A stretch of 64,000 nt of DNA from Chloroflexota bacterium (GTDB lineage: Bacteria > Chloroflexota > Dehalococcoidia > Lucifugimonadales > UBA3495), in the NCBI GenBank assembly GCA_022573285.1, contig JACZUF010000001.1:109044-173043 (forward strand). The letters run 5' to 3'. Shown piece by piece: positions 36,001 to 42,460 of this stretch. Below the pieces are notes generated by a model that saw nothing but the letters and a program-made list of their open reading frames with translations, was not told the origin of the DNA and did not search any database. Position 1 is the first letter of the stretch. Every line of letters begins with the position of its first letter. Both the position numbers and the translations under genes were made by a program.

Positions 36001-36910
36001 GGTTAACGCCCGCTATTTTGGTGCGCTGGCTCAATTGATCATGGCCGATCTCGAGGGGATGCGGCAACAGGCGGCGGCCATGCTGGCGCCGGCGGAGCGG
36101 CTACGCGACCGTTACTTGCTGGCCGGAGCGCATTACTCGAACCAGATAGCTTCCAGCCTCGCAGGCGATTGGCAATCCTCTAGAGACTTCAGCGACCGTG
36201 GCCTGGCGGTATCGCCCATGGACCCGCGTCTCCTCTTTGGTCGAGTGATGTTGGAGTCGGAGGTGGGCGAAATTGATCAGGCCTTCGCATACTTGGAACG
36301 TTTTTTGGAGACCATGCGGCTGAGTGCCCCAGGACCGACGTTGTTGTATTCATCGACGGCTTTACTGATACCATCGGTCGCCCGAATCACCGGCCGGATG
36401 GACCAACTCGACGTCGCCGAGGAGGTTGCCGAAACGGTGCTCTCGTCCCCAGCTGTGACTCCAATGGTTTCCATGATCTCCAGGTGCGGGCTGGCGATGC
36501 TGGCGGTACTGCGGAGCGACGTTGCATCCGCAGAGGAACAGTACGCCGCCCTGGAATCGGCGAGAGGCATCGGAATACCGGCCAGCGTCATGACTATCGT
36601 CCGCGCGGTACCCATCAGCTTCACACCTACCAATCATCTGCTGGGGCTCTTGGCCCAGACCATGGGCAATCTTGACCGGGCAATGGCCCATTTCGAGGAT
36701 TCCCTGACTCTCTGCCGCAATGCCGGTTTCCGGCCGGACCTGGCCTGGACCTGCTGCGACTATTCTGACGCCCTGCTCCGACGCAACAACTCCGGAGACA
36801 GGTCTAAAGCCATGGCTTTGTTGGACGAGTCGCTGGCCATCTCCAGGGAGCTGGGCATGCGGCCCCTGTTGGAGCGGGCGCTGTCCCGCCGGGACATCTT
36901 GACCGCCTAA
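33023..36910 (+). CDS. Ser/Thr protein kinase - AAA ATPase - TPR signalling protein
   Basis: A 1295-residue multidomain regulator. Residues 83-350 form a protein kinase domain: glycine loop GEGGKKKVYLA, beta-3 Lys in ALIKTEG, catalytic HRDLKPGNVW (about 211), DFGLA (about 232) and PPEQA. Next comes an AAA_16-type ATPase opening FVGRQREM (about 376), Walker A GEPGIGKT (about 407) and Walker B VLDDLHWADH (about 520), resembling MalT/adenylate-cyclase-associated ATPases. From about 750 to the end lie TPR-like helices. It is likely cytoplasmic, phosphorylating and scaffolding partners; no membrane segment or DNA-binding domain is seen. Two REP-type repeats (33479, 34943) are embedded in frame. 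A remnant of a second copy of its C-terminus lies at 37937. Confidence 0.88.
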   Translation: MTSERTQRRIDSLLDQAEEAIAQLDWPVVQSRAQAVIALDPANPDATNYLAAADRALNVSDPPSTIEPTTVSDQPSSFANGRYQVRKLLGEGGKKKVYLAQDTTLDREVAFALIKTEGLDETSRTRIQREAQAMGRLGSHPHIVTVFDLGEEPSTSSGQGQPYMVTELMGGGDVESLIEDAPNHLLPLEQAIKIAKETCRGLEFAHSRGIVHRDLKPGNVWLTGDGVAKIGDFGLAVSLDRSRLTQEGMMVGTVSYMPPEQAMGGEVTPRSDLYSLGAMLYEMATGRPPFLGDDSVAIIGQHINTPPVAPTWHNGQCPRPLEALIMRLLAKDPSERPDSAADVLSALDAIDLTTSAEQPEASGEEAHALDSLAGGVFVGRQREMGELKAALEDALSGRGRLVTLVGEPGIGKTRTALELATYAGLRQAQVLWGRCYEGEGAPPYWPWVQAIRSYVRDVDPEQLRSEMGAGAADIAEVVSDVREQLPGLQAPPQLEPEQARFRLFDSITAFLKSAARRKPLVLVLDDLHWADHPSLLLLEFVARELASARVLVIGTYRDVELSRQHPLSRTLGELTRERLFQRVLLRGLDQEDVARFIELVSGVNPPSGLTEAVHRQTEGNPLFVTEVVRLLVQEGELTQDPSTGSGRAGESDTWSVRIPEGVREVIGRRLDRLSGRCNDTLTIASVIGREFTLENLSPLIEDMTEDRLLEVLEEALSARVIEELPRTVGRYQFTHALIQETLAGELSTTRRVRLHARIAEALEDMYGEEAEAHAAELAHHFAEAQTVLGTEKLVRYSLLAGERALATYAHEEALAHFQIGLASKEGRPIDAETAALCFGLGVAQTATLETHQIQDAVASLTRAFDYYVEVGEVERAVAVAAHPFSMLPGQTTGASQLITRALALVPSDSHEAGRLLCRYVTVLVIEEMDYEAAQEVFGRALDIARREGDEALEMRILAGATDPDVNYLRLQGALVKSLRALELAQNADDPRTEVNARYFGALAQLIMADLEGMRQQAAAMLAPAERLRDRYLLAGAHYSNQIASSLAGDWQSSRDFSDRGLAVSPMDPRLLFGRVMLESEVGEIDQAFAYLERFLETMRLSAPGPTLLYSSTALLIPSVARITGRMDQLDVAEEVAETVLSSPAVTPMVSMISRCGLAMLAVLRSDVASAEEQYAALESARGIGIPASVMTIVRAVPISFTPTNHLLGLLAQTMGNLDRAMAHFEDSLTLCRNAGFRPDLAWTCCDYSDALLRRNNSGDRSKAMALLDESLAISRELGMRPLLERALSRRDILTA
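33479..33495. repeat. REP-type short repeat inserted in frame in the kinase gene, copy 1
   Basis: CCTTCGACAAGCTCAGG encodes PSTSSG in a loop of the kinase domain. This sequence is recognisable as a common intergenic palindromic repeat family (CCTTCGAC-n-GCTCAGG) in many bacterial genomes; here it lies inside a gene. Confidence 0.75.
34943..34967. repeat. REP-type short repeat inserted in frame in the kinase gene, copy 2
   Basis: The sequence begins CCTTCGACCGGCTCAGGACG and ends AGCGG, encoding PSTGSGRA between the ATPase and helical regions. Same repeat family as at 33479, longer copy. The insertion keeps the frame. Confidence 0.75.
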
Positions 36911-37001
36911 CAAATGTACGCTAAATTGGTAATGTCTGTAACCATATCTCATAATCGATGGCATCTTTAGAAGAATCCAGGGTTGCCCAAAGGTGTGGAT
37001 C

Positions 37002-37778
37002 ATGACTGTGCGAGTTGCGCCACCGACAGAGGTTCTGCGGAAGGAAGTTCAACACCGATATACCGAGGTGGCGACCAAACCTGACCAGACTTTCCATTTC
37101 CACCATGGCTGGCCCATGGCCGAAATTTTGGGCTATGCGATGGACCGGGTAGACGCCATGCCCCTTCAGGCGGTTGAGTCCTTCGCTGGTGTGGGCAACC
37201 CCTTTTCTCTGGGGTCTATCCAGCCAGGTGAGACCGTTCTCGACGTGGGTTCGGGCGCCGGGTTCGACTGCTTCATAGCGGGGCAGGCGGTCGGCCCAAA
37301 AGGCAAAGTCATAGGGGTGGACATGACTGAGGCCATGCTGGAAAAGGCCCGCGGCACCGCTCAGCAGATGGGTCTGGAACAGGTGGAGTTTCGTCACGGC
37401 TTCATTGAAGAACTACCAGTGCCGGACGCCTCGATTGACGTGGCCATTTCCAACGGAGTGATAAACCTGTGCCCGGATAAGTACAAGGCGTTTGAAGAGG
37501 TCTTCCGGACGCTGAAAGCGGGTGGCCGTCTGTATCTCGCCGATATAGTGGTGCACAAACCGGTCCCGGACGCCGCCAAGGCAAATGTAGACCTCTGGAC
37601 CGCTTGAATCGGCGGAGCTCTCCTGGAGGGAGAGTACCTGGATGCCATCGGGCAAGCCGGTTTCGTGGACGTGGAGTTGGTATCCACCGCCGACGTCTTC
37701 GCCGGAGCCGAGGGGGAGGCTAACGCCCACGCCTTTGAGACCCTGGGCGCCAACATTCGGGCCAGGAAACCAGCTTAG
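37002..37778 (+). CDS. Selenoprotein: ArsM-like SAM-dependent methyltransferase (Sec202 at UGA 37605-37607)
   Basis: ATG 37002 has AAAGGTG six bases upstream; a GTG three codons earlier is a less likely start. The frame passes UGA at 37605-37607 and ends at TAG 37776-37778, giving 258 residues. It aligns without a gap at the Sec position to the protein at 5047 (both Sec202), sharing FHFHHG, VLDVGSGAGFDC with Cys90, ISNGVINLCPDK with Gly152, and the DLWTA-U-IGGALLEGEYL motif. A 47-base window around the UGA differs at only three positions from its paralogue. It lies between the kinase gene and a fragment of a second copy of that kinase gene, hinting at a duplication or recombination event. A weak promoter may be TTGGTA/CATAAT at about 36927-36956. 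Substrate unknown. Confidence 0.9.
37618..37634 (+). promoter_or_regulatory. Putative bacterial SECIS hairpin after UGA 37605
   Basis: CTCTCCT (37618-37624) pairs with GGGAGAG (37628-37634), six Watson-Crick pairs and one U-G, around loop GGA, which starts 17 bases after UGA. Relative to 5663-5679 the paired A is replaced by G, keeping the stem. Confidence 0.85.
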
Positions 37779-37936
37779 GCCACGGGGACAGGGGCAGCTC
37801 AGATGCTGCCAGGCATTGCAACGCATCGATTTTATCGAGACTTAGGTCCCCACAATCTTCATTCCCGTGCATTCCCGTTTTCCCGGCCTCTTAATTACCT
37901 GTCTGATGACCGGATGCGGTCGCTTAACGGTAAGAC

Positions 37937-38107
37937 TTCACTTGGACCTGCTGCGGCTACGCCGACGCTTTGCCTGATCGAGACGGCGAGGAAGACCGGC
38001 TCAAGACCGTGCCCCTGCTGGACGAGTCCTTAGCCATCTCCAGCGAACTGGGCATGCGGCCCTTGATGGAGCGGGTGCTGTCCCGGCGGGAGATACTCGG
38101 GGCGTAG
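37937..38107 (+). pseudogene. 3' remnant of a duplicated kinase/AAA/TPR gene
   Basis: Fifty-six codons ending TAG 38105-38107 match the C-terminus of the 33023 protein: WTCCGYADAL against WTCCDYSDAL, LLDESLAISSELGMRPL against LLDESLAISRELGMRPL, and LSRREILGA against LSRRDILTA. Upstream of 37937 the similarity stops and no long frame exists. The remnant indicates that a second, diverged copy was once here and has been truncated; the selenomethyltransferase gene lies between the two C-terminal ends. Confidence 0.85.
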
Positions 38108-38260
38108 ACTGCTCAGTCAGGCGGTTCCGCCAAATCAATATTGAACTCATTCACGCCTCACCTTTCTCAATGACCATCGATGGCGAGCTAATAGCGCCGC
38201 CATTCTGTGTTTCAAGCTACCGGCAACCCCTTTACCCAATTCGATCCACGGGAGACGACG

Positions 38261-39220
38261 ATGCAACCGCTGAGCAGTATGGGCGTCCTGCTACCCACCA
38301 GAGGAGTTCTGGTGTACGCCAAAGGCGCCAAGCCCCGGGTCGAACTCAACTGGCAGATGGCGGAGACCGCCGAGCGGACCGGGTACGACTCCGTTTGGGT
38401 TGGCGACAGCATCACCTCCAAACCCCGATTGGAGCCGCTTGCGGTGATGGCTGCCCTTGCCGCACGCACCCACCGCGTCAAGATCGGGACGGCTGTCATG
38501 CTGATCGCTCTGCGCCACCCGGTGCACCTTGCTCACGCCATCGCGACGATCGACAACATCTCGAACGGCCGGATCGTGTTGGGCGTAGGAGCCGGGAGGA
38601 GCAACAACCAGATGTTCGTGGATGAACATGCCGCCGTGGGTGTCCCAATCACCGAACGGGCTGCCCGGATGGAAGAAAGCATCGATATTCTCCGGAAACT
38701 ATGGTCTCTCGACAACGTTTCCAACCCATCCGGATTCTACCCGTTTACCGGCGTGACCCTGGAGCCGAGACCGGTCCAACAACAGGTGCCCATATGGATT
38801 TCGAGCAATTGGGTGCAACGCGGCCTTCGGCGAGTGGCGGCCCAGGGCGATGGGTGGATCACCAATGTCCCTTCGACGGAGCTGTTCACCCAATGCTGGC
38901 GGAAAATTGAAGATAAGGCCGGAGAGTTGGACCGGGATATAGGCGACATGCGGCGTTGTCTCTACATCTCAGTCAATCTCAATGAGGACGCCGAGGCTTT
39001 GTCGGATGGCGATCAATTCATGCGGGCTTACTACAGCACGCCCTACGAAGTGATAAGCAAGCAATTACTGTGTGTCTTCGGTCCGGCCCAAAAATGTATC
39101 GACACGATCCTGCGGTACAAGGAAGCCGGAGCCGACTATTTCATCGTCCGGTTCGCCTCCCCGAATCAGATGGAACAGTTGGATAAATTCACCGAGTCCG
39201 TGATTCCCTCTCTGGACTGA
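38261..39220 (+). CDS. LLM class flavin-dependent oxidoreductase
   Basis: A 319-residue luciferase-like monooxygenase-fold protein. DSVWVGDSI and LAARTHRVKIGTAVMLIALRHPVHLAHAIATID are hallmarks of the family, with NGRIVLGVGAGR in the flavin or F420 site. Many relatives in Actinobacteria and Chloroflexota use F420 (methylenetetrahydromethanopterin-reductase-like). ATG 38261 has GGGAG seven bases upstream; the frame's first ATG at 38207 lacks one. The substrate is not known. Confidence 0.87.
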   Translation: MQPLSSMGVLLPTRGVLVYAKGAKPRVELNWQMAETAERTGYDSVWVGDSITSKPRLEPLAVMAALAARTHRVKIGTAVMLIALRHPVHLAHAIATIDNISNGRIVLGVGAGRSNNQMFVDEHAAVGVPITERAARMEESIDILRKLWSLDNVSNPSGFYPFTGVTLEPRPVQQQVPIWISSNWVQRGLRRVAAQGDGWITNVPSTELFTQCWRKIEDKAGELDRDIGDMRRCLYISVNLNEDAEALSDGDQFMRAYYSTPYEVISKQLLCVFGPAQKCIDTILRYKEAGADYFIVRFASPNQMEQLDKFTESVIPSLD

Positions 39221-39255
39221 GCTTGGCGGCGTTTGCTTAACGCCTGACAGGCGGG

Positions 39256-40251
39256 CTAGACCAGTTTCATCTGGAAGCCGCTGTCTTGTTTCTGACCCCG
39301 GGCGTTCAGGTGGACCGCCGGGTAGCCCAGCTCTCGGAGATGGGCGGCCAGTTCGGGGAAGCCGTTTACGGTGTAGACCTGTTTGGGCGAAACAGCCTTC
39401 ACGTACTCCACCAGTTCGTTGAAGTCGGGATGGTCGCTGTAGGGCAGGCTGGCATCGGCTCCCCGGCCCCAAGGCATGCTGCCCGTGGTAGCCCAGCCGG
39501 TCAGTTCCAACGTCCGTTTTCCCCGGAAGCCCTTCAGGGCCTCTCGGCGCTTTCCTGGGGGGAACAGCAGGACCCAGCCCTCGGGCCAGTCGCCTTCGAA
39601 CACGTTCACCTGCCCAGGAAATTCCACCCCGGCTTCCAGGTACACCTGGGCGCCCAGGTAGATGCTCTCCTCGACCATTACGTCGAATCCCTCGGCCAAT
39701 AGGTGGTGGAGTATCTCCTGGGATTTGCCCAATCGCCAACCTTGGACCACCGGCCGCTCGCCGCGGGACAGCCACATCCTCAGGGTCCGGTAGGCGGTCT
39801 CCAACACCTGCTCCTGGGGCGGGAACACGTACTCGGGCCGGCCGTAGGTGCACTCCATGACCAGGGTGTCGCAGGGCACTACCTCCAAGGGCTCGTTGGT
39901 GGGGCTGGGGCGGCTCTTGATGTCGCCGGTGTAGAGCAGCCTTTCCCCGGTTTCCTTGGATTCGATCAACGCCTGAGCGGAACCGAGGCAATGGCCGGCG
40001 GGATGGAGGGTCATGGTGAAGGCCGGGGCGTCAAAGGGCTGGTGGTAGGGGAGGAGGATGGGATCGGAATCTTTGAGGTAATCACCCAACAGCTTGGCGG
40101 TGTTGGGGGTGAGAACGGGCCGGTGATGGCGTCCGGTATGGTCGGAGTGGGCGTGGGAGATCAGGCTGAACTCCCGCCTTCTGGTGGAGTCTAACCAGAG
40201 GTCCAGTTCGGGCAGGTAAACCCCGCTCTTAAACACCGCCTGCACGTACAC
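39256..40251 (-). CDS. Metallo-beta-lactamase-fold protein, mRNA 3'-end processing factor/exonuclease-like
   Basis: A 331-residue MBL-fold hydrolase. The metal motif is SHAHSDH (His33, His35, Asp37, His38), followed by HPAGHCLGSAQ and YTGDIKSR with the bridging Asp. A TYGRPEY segment and SDHPDFNEL near the end match the YSH1-like exonuclease family often linked with DNA ligase and DEXH helicases. Here no ligase or helicase gene is adjacent. The C-terminal PKQVYTVNGFPE contains the final conserved region. Nuclease action on RNA or DNA is inferred from family. Confidence 0.82.
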   Translation of the reverse strand: MYVQAVFKSGVYLPELDLWLDSTRRREFSLISHAHSDHTGRHHRPVLTPNTAKLLGDYLKDSDPILLPYHQPFDAPAFTMTLHPAGHCLGSAQALIESKETGERLLYTGDIKSRPSPTNEPLEVVPCDTLVMECTYGRPEYVFPPQEQVLETAYRTLRMWLSRGERPVVQGWRLGKSQEILHHLLAEGFDVMVEESIYLGAQVYLEAGVEFPGQVNVFEGDWPEGWVLLFPPGKRREALKGFRGKRTLELTGWATTGSMPWGRGADASLPYSDHPDFNELVEYVKAVSPKQVYTVNGFPELAAHLRELGYPAVHLNARGQKQDSGFQMKLV

Positions 40252-40368
40252 CTCTCCCCGCCGCTATTCTCGCTGGAGGCAACGCGGCCAAGTATATCAT
40301 GGGGCCCTGGCCCGTCTTCATGGGGTCTGCCATTCACTGGGATAGGTGTCTCCCGCCGGATTATGCGG

Positions 40369-40374
40369 TATAAT
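40369..40374 (+). promoter_or_regulatory. Candidate -10 element of the selenoperoxiredoxin gene
   Basis: TATAAT lies 52 bases before the ATG at 40426 in the region divergent from the MBL gene. The position 17 bases further up reads GTGTCT, a poor -35. A small GC-rich hairpin (GGCGC.. GGCGCC) lies in the leader. Confidence 0.45.
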
Positions 40375-40425
40375 CTGCTAGGCGCGCCTGGAGGCGCCCA
40401 AATCTCAATCAAAAAAGGCGGGAGT

Positions 40426-40890
40426 ATGCCGGCAGAAGTTGGCGATGTAGCCCCCGATTTCAAACTTCCTTCCCCCGATGGGGACGTTTCCCTTGGCGAT
40501 TACAAGGGCAACAAGATAGTCGTTCTTTCCTTCCACGTATTCGACTTCACCGCTGGTTGAACGACGCAGGCAGCTTCGTTCCGCCAGGAATACAAGCGGT
40601 TCGAGGAAAACAATGCTCAGGTACTGGGCATAAGCTGTGACACCGTTCACTCCCACCGTGCTTGGACCACCGCGTTGGGGGGCCTGCCCTACCCCGAGTT
40701 GTCCGATTTCCATCCCAAGGGCGACACCACCAAGGCGTACGGGTTGTGGAACGAGGAGCGCGGGGCCGGCAACCGGGCCGTGATCATCGTCGACAAAGAG
40801 GGTGTGATCCGATTTCGGGAGACCTACCAACCTGGAATTCTACCCGACCCGGGCACCATCTTCGAAGTGGTGGAAGGGCTCAACAAGTAG
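40426..40890 (+). CDS. Selenoprotein: AhpC/TSA-type peroxiredoxin (Sec45 at UGA 40558-40560)
   Basis: ATG 40426 (GGCGGGAG upstream) starts a 154-residue thioredoxin-fold protein if UGA at 40558-40560 is read as Sec. The sequence around it is FDFTAG-U-TTQAASFRQEY, which is the peroxidatic site TxxC of peroxiredoxins with Sec in place of Cys45 and the conserved Thr42 kept. Cys71 in GISCDTVHSH could be a resolving residue. Later parts read WTTALGGLPYPELSDFHPKGD and NRAVIIVDKEGVIRF, as in AhpE/Bcp-like enzymes. It should reduce peroxides with thioredoxin or a similar reductant. The start at 40363 has no ribosome-binding site. A terminator follows. Confidence 0.92.
40578..40591 (+). promoter_or_regulatory. 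Putative bacterial SECIS hairpin after UGA 40558
   Basis: GTTCC (40578-40582) pairs with GGAAT (40587-40591), four Watson-Crick pairs plus a terminal G-U, around the loop GCCA. The loop starts 22 bases after the UGA and has G first. It is the weakest of the five candidate hairpins. Confidence 0.5.
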
Positions 40891-40916
40891 GTTATCCGGC
40901 CAGGTCCAAGGACATC

Positions 40917-40949
40917 AAAAAGGCGCCCCAGAAAATGGGCGCCTTTTTA
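40917..40949 (+). terminator. Rho-independent terminator after the selenoperoxiredoxin gene
   Basis: AAAAAGGCGCCC (40917-40928) and GGGCGCCTTTTT (40937-40948) pair across CAGAAAAT; the T-run forms the 3' arm and tail. Confidence 0.92.
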
Positions 40950-41010
40950 TTTGCCATTTTTATGTCCGGTCATTCACGGGTCATGCGCCGGCTCATATTT
41001 CGACAAAACA

Positions 41011-41042
41011 AAAGGCCGCCCCACTATGAGAGGGCGGCCTTC
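41011..41042 (-). terminator. Bidirectional-looking terminator serving the GreA-like gene
   Basis: AAGGCCGCCC (41012-41021) pairs with GGGCGGCCTT (41032-41041). On the minus strand it is followed by TTTGTTTTG, the right side for the convergent greA gene. Confidence 0.85.
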
Positions 41043-41072
41043 TTTGTTTCTAGCTGTTGGGTTTCCAGGGAA

Positions 41073-41906
41073 TCAACTGCTGGCGGTTATCCGCTGCACC
41101 CGGTAGCGCAGAGTGCCCTTGGGGACGTTAATGGTCACCTCTTCGCCGACCATCCGGTCCAACAGCGCTTGGCCCACCGGCGAGACGGTGGATATCTTGC
41201 CTGCGGAGACATCGGCTTCGCGGACGTCAACCAGGGTATAAGCTATGGTCTTTCCGGAACTGGTGTCCTTCAGGGTTACCTTTGCGCCGACGGCGGAACG
41301 GGCCACCTTGGATGACGCTCCCTCCGGTAGGATCTGAGCATTGTTGATACTGACTTCCAGTTCGCGGATGCGGAGCTCGATGATGCCCTGCTGGTCCTTG
41401 GCCGCATCCAGAGGGGCATTCTCTCTGAAGTCTTTGTCGGCCATTGCCCGTTTGATGTCTTCTAGGACGAGGGCCCGCTGGTCCTTGAGGTCGTCCAATT
41501 GACTGACCAGACGGTCATAGCCCTCTTGACTGAGTTGGGAGCCGCCGAAGAATACTCGGCCGTTGGTGCGGGTGGTGGTCTTGGATGGGGAGGCGGTGCG
41601 GCGGGTGCGGGGAACGCGGAGGTGGGATGCTAGTCCATTATTGATCCAGCCCTGGTCTTTCCAATAGGTGAGGAATATTTTGACGGGGCTAAGCCGGTGT
41701 ATGGACTCTGACCCACCGAGACCGATCTGTTGAGCGTATTCAGCGACTTCCGAAGGGGCGAGCTCGGAAACCTTGCGCTCCCGGCCACACCAGGCCACGA
41801 AACGGCCCAGTTCCTGGTGACTTTGTTGGGCTGACTTGGCGGATTTCTTAGCCGCCACAAAATGAGTCAGAGCTTCCGATATTGAAAGGCTTTGCTCGGT
41901 CGTCAC
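41073..41906 (-). CDS. GreA-type transcript cleavage factor with N-terminal integrase SAM-like domain
   Basis: A 277-residue fusion. Residues 8-95 resemble the SAM-like core-binding domain of tyrosine recombinases (ALTHFVAAKKSAKSAQQ, LGRFVAWCGRERKVSEL, VKIFLTYWKDQGW); the catalytic recombinase domain is absent. A linker rich in Arg, Thr and Ser (100-117) leads to a GreA coiled coil (about 118-190) with the tip motif DFRENAPLDAAK holding the acidic Asp159 and Glu162 that place Mg2+ in RNA polymerase, and a C-terminal FKBP-like domain (about 200-277, VSPVGQALLDRMVGEEV). Gre factors rescue backtracked RNA polymerase. The extra domain may bind DNA or another partner; that part is inference. Normal GreA is about 158 residues. 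Confidence 0.88.
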   Translation of the reverse strand: MTTEQSLSISEALTHFVAAKKSAKSAQQSHQELGRFVAWCGRERKVSELAPSEVAEYAQQIGLGGSESIHRLSPVKIFLTYWKDQGWINNGLASHLRVPRTRRTASPSKTTTRTNGRVFFGGSQLSQEGYDRLVSQLDDLKDQRALVLEDIKRAMADKDFRENAPLDAAKDQQGIIELRIRELEVSINNAQILPEGASSKVARSAVGAKVTLKDTSSGKTIAYTLVDVREADVSAGKISTVSPVGQALLDRMVGEEVTINVPKGTLRYRVQRITASS

Positions 41907-42460
41907 TCAGGTACCTCCACCTTCAGTCAATCTTCAGTTTTAGTGAATGGGCACTGTAGTAATGTGGGGAATCTCCGGAGAGCTTTGAAGAGGTTGCCGG
42001 AGGGCCATAACTTGAAACGCTTGGCCCGGAACCGTCGGTTAAATCGGCCTTCTTTAGAGGGCCATGCAACCTATAAATTCTACCAGTTTCCGCCTGTAAT
42101 GGCAATCCGAATTTCCGGAGCGGCGGTCAACGGCCGGGCCCGGCTTCATTGCAACATCCCATTCGACATATGGGATGCGCCAGCCTCAAAACCTCCGTGG
42201 CGTTGGGAGATTATTCGACCGGTTGGGGACCCGGCCGGACCGACGGCGCCACGTTTCCGTAAACGGGACTCGATGGGTGGCCGGGTCCTTGGATTTTCCC
42301 CACCGCGGACCAAAAATTCACCCCTGGAAATCTTTGACTTGGTTACAGCCGCGATGTAGCATACGGTCGGTTTTGGGCGATATGCCCGTCGAGTTACCGG
42401 CGACCGCCTCAATAACGGCAGCACCATAATATTCTGTCACCTAACACGGAATCGGAAAAC
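41907..42460. other. Intergenic region between divergent greA-like and PEPCK-like genes
   Basis: About 550 bases without a convincing gene; short frames have no recognisable content. One clear hairpin, CATCCCAT/ATGGGATG with a seven-base loop, lies at 42155-42177. Promoters for both flanking genes are expected but not resolved. Confidence 0.5.
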
